Below, piece by piece: positions 59,427 to 64,000 of a stretch of DNA of 64,000 bases. The notes below the pieces were generated by a model. It searched no databases, had not been told where the DNA came from, and saw only the letters and a list, made by a program, of their open reading frames with translations. The stretch covers positions 18,738,603 to 18,802,602 of the forward strand of contig OY783211.1 in NCBI GenBank assembly GCA_963678705.1. The letters are read 5' to 3'. This DNA is from Panorpa germanica. Its lineage: Eukaryota; Arthropoda; Insecta; Mecoptera; Panorpidae. Position 1 is the stretch's first letter. Every line of letters begins with the position of its first letter. Position numbers and translations under genes: made by a program.

Positions 59427-60043
59427 ATGGGCTTGTGTCCTATGTCTTAATTTTTATAAAAGTGTACTGTATATTGATAAAGTGGGTTACTAGGACCTCT
59501 AATGTTCAATTATTTTTTAATAACTCCTTATATGTTAGGAGATATTAACAATTAAAAAAGTCATTTTGTCTCTTTAATTATTAAAGGGATTCAACGTTGT
59601 ACACATTCCAAATGCATGTGACATCACAACCGCTGCCAACCTTACAGCTCATACATCTCTGTGCTATGTATTTATATATCAAATATTATTTAAAGCTATT
59701 TCAAGGAACAATAAAATTCCAATATTATGTCAGCCTTAGCAGCGTTAAATAAAATAAAAACTTATTATTCTTTGACTTGACTTGATTATTTGACTACCAA
59801 CAGCTACAAACTATTACCATAGCACTGACCTACTCAACAAATAACTGACATTAAAATGCATTTCACGTCATACAAATATGGCCGACCATTTCTAGCGCTA
59901 AAACTACAATTCAAATTTTTAATTGCTATATCTCCGTCAACATTTAGATATTTAATAAAATAGACACGTCAATACACATTTATTAACATCAATTTCAACC
60001 AACAATTGAAAATTCGACCTAAAAAATGAGGACACACGCCCAT
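59427..60043. mobile_element. MITE family M, copy D (inverted relative to copy C)
   Basis: 617 bp reading as the reverse complement of copy C: it begins ATGGGCTTGTGTCCTATGTC and ends GAGGACACACGCCCAT. The TTA flanks are not preserved. Copies C and D face each other across 1.3 kb. Confidence 0.8.
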
Positions 60044-60892
60044 TATAGTTCGCATCAACTTTATCTTAGTTTGTACTTCGACAGGTGGATTGGTTTCGCC
60101 ATTTGTAGCAAATAAAATACACATTTCATATGAACGACTGTGAGAAAATGAACTCTTTCAAGACAAAAAATAATACGCATCTTCATATGATGGCAAAGTG
60201 ACTCCAAAATGTTTACTGATCCAGTTGCCCGTAGGCATAGACTGAGTTGCATACAAACACTGCAAGAATCTTGACTACATGCTAAAACTTCTAGCAGAAG
60301 TCGATTGAGTAAGTCTGGGTAAGGTCTTTTTAAGCGATTAATGAATTTTATAACCTCTTATGACATCACTAATGGTGATAGATAATTCCCTATCATTTTG
60401 CTGATATTTTATCTTATTTGCAAATTTTTTAAATTTATTTTTTGGCATTAAAATAAATATTAATAAAGTAAATATAAATAACAGATATCAGTGATATGTA
60501 GTGGGTGAAATAGATTCGTTAAAAACAACTAATTTTATGAATGCAACACCGCTAATTATATACGTATCATAAAGATAAATAAAAAACACGTAATAGCAAG
60601 ATTCGAATGACTAATTAATTGTAATTACCATTTAACATACCACGCGAATTCTATCAAGCTATAAATTTGATTCATTCGTTGATTTCTATGTGTGTAGTAT
60701 ATGTAGAAGAATTTTACAAATATTAACAAGCAAAATTAGCTGTTATAACATGAACAAACTTGAAAAAAATCAGGTTGAAAACTTTGCTATTTTTAACGCC
60801 TGATAACTAGTTGCAATTCTAACACTTGCTTGAAATTTGAGGTTAGATGTCATTGGATTTGTATTGTTAAGGAGTAATCTATTAATTATGTG

Positions 60893-60970
60893 ACATGCAA
60901 GGGTGTGAGAGACGTGACAAGAGGGGGGAGAGAAAGTTTTGTAAGCTTCTTGACATCTCATCTAACCTAA
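60893..60970. repeat. G-rich 'GTGACGTCA' repeat family, copy 3
   Basis: GACGTGACAAGAGGGGGGAG then AAGCTTCTTGACATCTCA and CTAACCTAAAAT; same order as in 23581-23676. Confidence 0.5.
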
Positions 60971-62399
60971 AATAAAATCCATGCAATTTTTGTAACGAAA
61001 TTTAAACATTTCGAATGATTGTTCTTGATATTAAATGGACACTGACAATGTTATGTAAAAAAAAGCTACATCACAATATTCCTAAATGAGATCTAGTTCG
61101 TCCTTTCAATTCATTACGAAGTCAATACGAAATTCAGTTGTAATTGAAATAATTGCGGATTCTATTCGATTTACGGGTCATTACACCTTATAAAATAAAT
61201 TGTGGTCAACTACTTTTAGATTATTTATCTTATTTTTATCAAATAATATAAATACAAATCAACGTAATCTTATATTTCATCGTTTAATCAATGAAGAAGT
61301 ATTTTAATTTAATTTGCTGATTCCAAAATAAAATTATTTATTAATAATTCTCTAGAATGATTACTTTCAAAACATTTCATCGGAATTAATTAAAATCTGT
61401 TCAATTTGCAAAACATTTCTTAACAAATATTTTCCTTATGAATTTCGTACTTTACAAATAAAATAAAAATCTACTTCAGCGCTACTTGACGCCTGCTTTT
61501 ATATCAACGTGCAAATCTTAATACCAAGTAATGATCTTGAATTTCCTGGTACTCTAATTATATACTCGGTATTGAAATGTGAATATACTATAAAATAAAA
61601 AGTAACATGATCGGATAAAAACAACAGCACATGGAATAAAGATTCCCACATGGAAATTCAAGCCAAAACGTGTCATCGTAATAGACTTACCGCGAGACCG
61701 CTAACGCCGCGGCGCGGCGGAAAAGGGAAACCGCAAAACGAAAAAACCGACCTGTATACGGTTAAGGTGATGATAAACTAACCATTCATTCTCTTTTTGT
61801 TGCACGAAATAAATAAATAAATAACGTTCACGATTGCATAATCAAGAATACGTACAAGTTGAAGAATATCTAAGACAATCTGTGAAGAAACTACAGAATC
61901 TGATAATCGGGGGAATAGAAATATGGTTGGAATCTATGCTAAACTATTTTCAAGTTGTCAAAGTTGGGTATTTTTTGGTTTTGCTTTTAGAAAGAGACTC
62001 CTGTTCGGTTCACTGTGATTTGTAACAGGAAATCGACTAGAATTTTAATCTATAGTAGCAGTACTGATGCCTCTAACAACGTAATTTGTAACTAGAGAGA
62101 ATAGAATTTAGAGTGAGAGCAAAAATTTGAAAGAGTTTTCGGGTTAAAACTTACTGTTTTGAGTCTTATGACAGGTATGTATAAGGGTCATTTGACGTAC
62201 CGTGTCTATCGCATAAGAAGATATGTTAGAACCGGTACTAAACAATATAAACTGATAATTTTACGACATATTGAAAAGTAAGAATTCATAATCTAAATGT
62301 TCTTTAATTTTACAAAGTAGCGAATTTCAATCCATATTGTGAATTTATCATTAAACAAAAAAAAAATCAGAGTTCATATTCAAAACCGAGGACACTTAT

Positions 62400-62711
62400 T
62401 GGTACTTTAAGAAGCTGAATCTCTTGGATTGCCGCAGACTCAGTTATCTCGCGGTTCTAGCCAGTTCTCCTGGAGTTCTTACTGAAGACAGACGTAGCAA
62501 AGTGCTCGTCCCGTGTCAGTAAATATTCGCGAGAAATTTGCAACTTAATTTACATAATTAACAAATTATTTTTATTTAATTTTGAGTGTCATTTTTATAT
62601 TACATAAATATTAAAAGAAGATTCAATCAATTAAATAAGATGTGTTCATTTAAGTGATTTTAATAATTGTGTTAATTTGTTTTGCATTTGGGAAAAAATT
62701 TTTAGCGAAGG
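62400..62711 (+). promoter_or_regulatory. Weak candidate promoter/5' non-coding exon of a gene beyond the window
   Basis: A balanced patch (about 62430-62540: GATTGCCGCAGACTCAGTTATC, TCGCGGTTCTAGCC, GTGCTCGTCCCGTGTCAGT) contains TCAGT initiator-like words. It is followed by AT-rich sequence and GCGAAG|GTAATATT, a possible splice donor (GT at 62712). No ORF. The exon would belong to a plus-strand gene starting here. Speculative. Confidence 0.2.
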
Positions 62712-64000
62712 TAATATTCATTATTATGTTTTTAAATTTACCTGATATTTTTGTGTATTTTTTTAGGTTATGTTTTATAATATATTTTTATTATAACGAT
62801 TACATTTAACAATATGATTATTAAAACAAACATTACGTAAGATAACAATGATGAGTAGCTAATAAAACTACAATAAACGGTAGACCAGGTTACTGGCCGT
62901 GAATAATTTGTAATACAATGAATAGAATTAGAATATGATTAGAATATTATAATATACTATAGTGATATATGATGAATAAATATGTATTTTAGCTTCATTT
63001 AGCATTAGTATACATTATTTTTTTAGGTTAGTTTAATTTGACATACGTTTACGTTTTCTGACGTTAATAAAACTTTTTATTGAAGATTATTTCAGTAGTG
63101 TTGTACTAAAATAGTTAATGTCATTGTTTTATTCAAAATTTTAAATACTATCCCTTTTAAATAAACATAACACAGTTTGTATAATGGCGCCTCTATTGAC
63201 AGATCTATATGGTTTTTAGATAGTGCCAATATTCACACGATATGTGTCAAAATTTCAAGACATTCTGACTTTTAGTTTACGTGATACAGTGGTTTTAGTG
63301 ACGCTGCTTTTGACGTATGTTTAGTTGAATATTCTTTTCCATGGATAATTCCCGCTGATTCTTTAGTTAACAGCCGCCACAACGACCTTAATGTACTTTG
63401 ACATTTTAAGTCTAATACAAAGCTAAATTTACAAAGCAATGTCTTGAATTAGAGAAAACAAAAGAAGCTATATTTACGAGTATTAAGTTCTTTTTACGAT
63501 CAATAAAATTTGCAAGATTGTTTCAAGGTTGGCTGCAGTGTCGATCGCTGTTAAAATCTATACAATATTATCGCGGATATTTTTGTTGCAGTCTGAAAAT
63601 AGATGATGTAAATTTTATTGCTTCGTTATTATTTGCATTATTAAGTAAATAACAAGTATTCTAAACAAACAAAATGTTCATATGTTAAATCGTAAACCTG
63701 TGTTATATTTTCGAGGAAATGTCGTAAATTGCACTATTCTGAGTACCAGTAACTAACTTTAAACACTTAACTTACATTTTCATTTATTTAAAGTAGGTTA
63801 TGTCAAAATTAGTTGCATTTTTAGGTTAGGTTGCAATGAATACTGTAAAATAGTATTTGAAGTAAAACAGTTGGAAATCAATGTATGTGTATCAATAGAA
63901 GATGACTGATTTAAATTTACTGCCATTTTACTGCAGATATCAAATTGGAGTTGGAAATTTTGCATATGTAATCTAAAGACTCGGGAAATTAATTATGAAA

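Larger units (their letters stand above)
60044..64000. other. Right-hand non-coding region
   Basis: No gene recognised. Contents: a G-rich repeat copy (60893-60970), a CG-rich patch at about 61688-61745 (CGCTAACGCCGCGGCGCGGC), a balanced patch at 62390-62540 (listed), a segment at 63238-63290 that resembles 31725-31780 (a mariner-like remnant), and TTAGGTTAGG (63821-63830). Confidence 0.45.

Noticed and set aside
1-64000. CRISPR array, bacterial operon, or endogenous viral gene
   Set aside because: No regularly spaced repeats, no prokaryotic gene layout, and no viral protein motif seen; splice sites, transposons and gene families are all eukaryotic.

Overview
The window looks like insect nuclear DNA. 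It is very AT-rich, has spliced genes with GT-AG introns, scattered TTAGG-like motifs, many small DNA transposons and a 5'-truncated R1-clade-type LINE. The LINE C-terminal motif (RFRLGNE..NRYW) is of a kind I associate with Hymenoptera, so ant, wasp, bee or sawfly is my best guess. The order is not proven by the sequence. LAYOUT, 1-20.7 kb: gene-poor and rich in transposons. It holds a 2-kb terminal-inverted-repeat (TIR) element carrying an R1-type LINE remnant, a tRNA-derived SINE head, a promoter-like CpG/NRF1 patch near 5 kb, a TTAA-flanked piggyBac-like MITE, a nearly intact Tigger/pogo element whose transposase has two in-frame stops, one unassigned minus-strand exon candidate (12092-12369), and a second 2-kb TIR element with a hAT MITE nested in it. 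LAYOUT, 20.7-41.2 kb: the voltage-gated calcium channel beta subunit gene (plus strand). Ten shared exons (31890-41195) encode the SH3-HOOK-GK core and a His/Arg/Asp-rich tail. Two candidate alternative first exons lie upstream (20806-20895 and 24787-24873). A phase-compatible alternative last exon lies at 38705-38772. The introns carry several MITEs, including a clear nested insertion. LAYOUT, 41.2-56.6 kb: a compact gene cluster. In order: an intronless cysteine-rich protein of unknown function (45976-46536, +); TMCO1, the ER calcium-load-activated channel (47164-47922, -); the proteasome lid subunit Rpn3/PSMD3 (48394-49881, +), head-to-head with TMCO1 across a 471-bp presumed shared promoter; a ZCCHC14/ZCCHC2-family CCHC protein in four exons (50736-53906, +); and the axonemal dynein assembly factor DNAAF6/PIH1D3 in three exons (55277-56599, +). 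LAYOUT, 56.6-64 kb: no gene that I can identify, only two oppositely oriented copies of the same TTA-flanked MITE and a weak candidate 5' exon near 62.4-62.7 kb. The genes are ordinary eukaryotic neighbours rather than one pathway. No operon, CRISPR array or bacterial system is present. The best leads are the alternative CaV-beta ends, the lone minus-strand exon, the 26-residue small ORF at 2731, the dated nested MITE events, and a 33-bp LINE stub with a perfect 17-bp target duplication.
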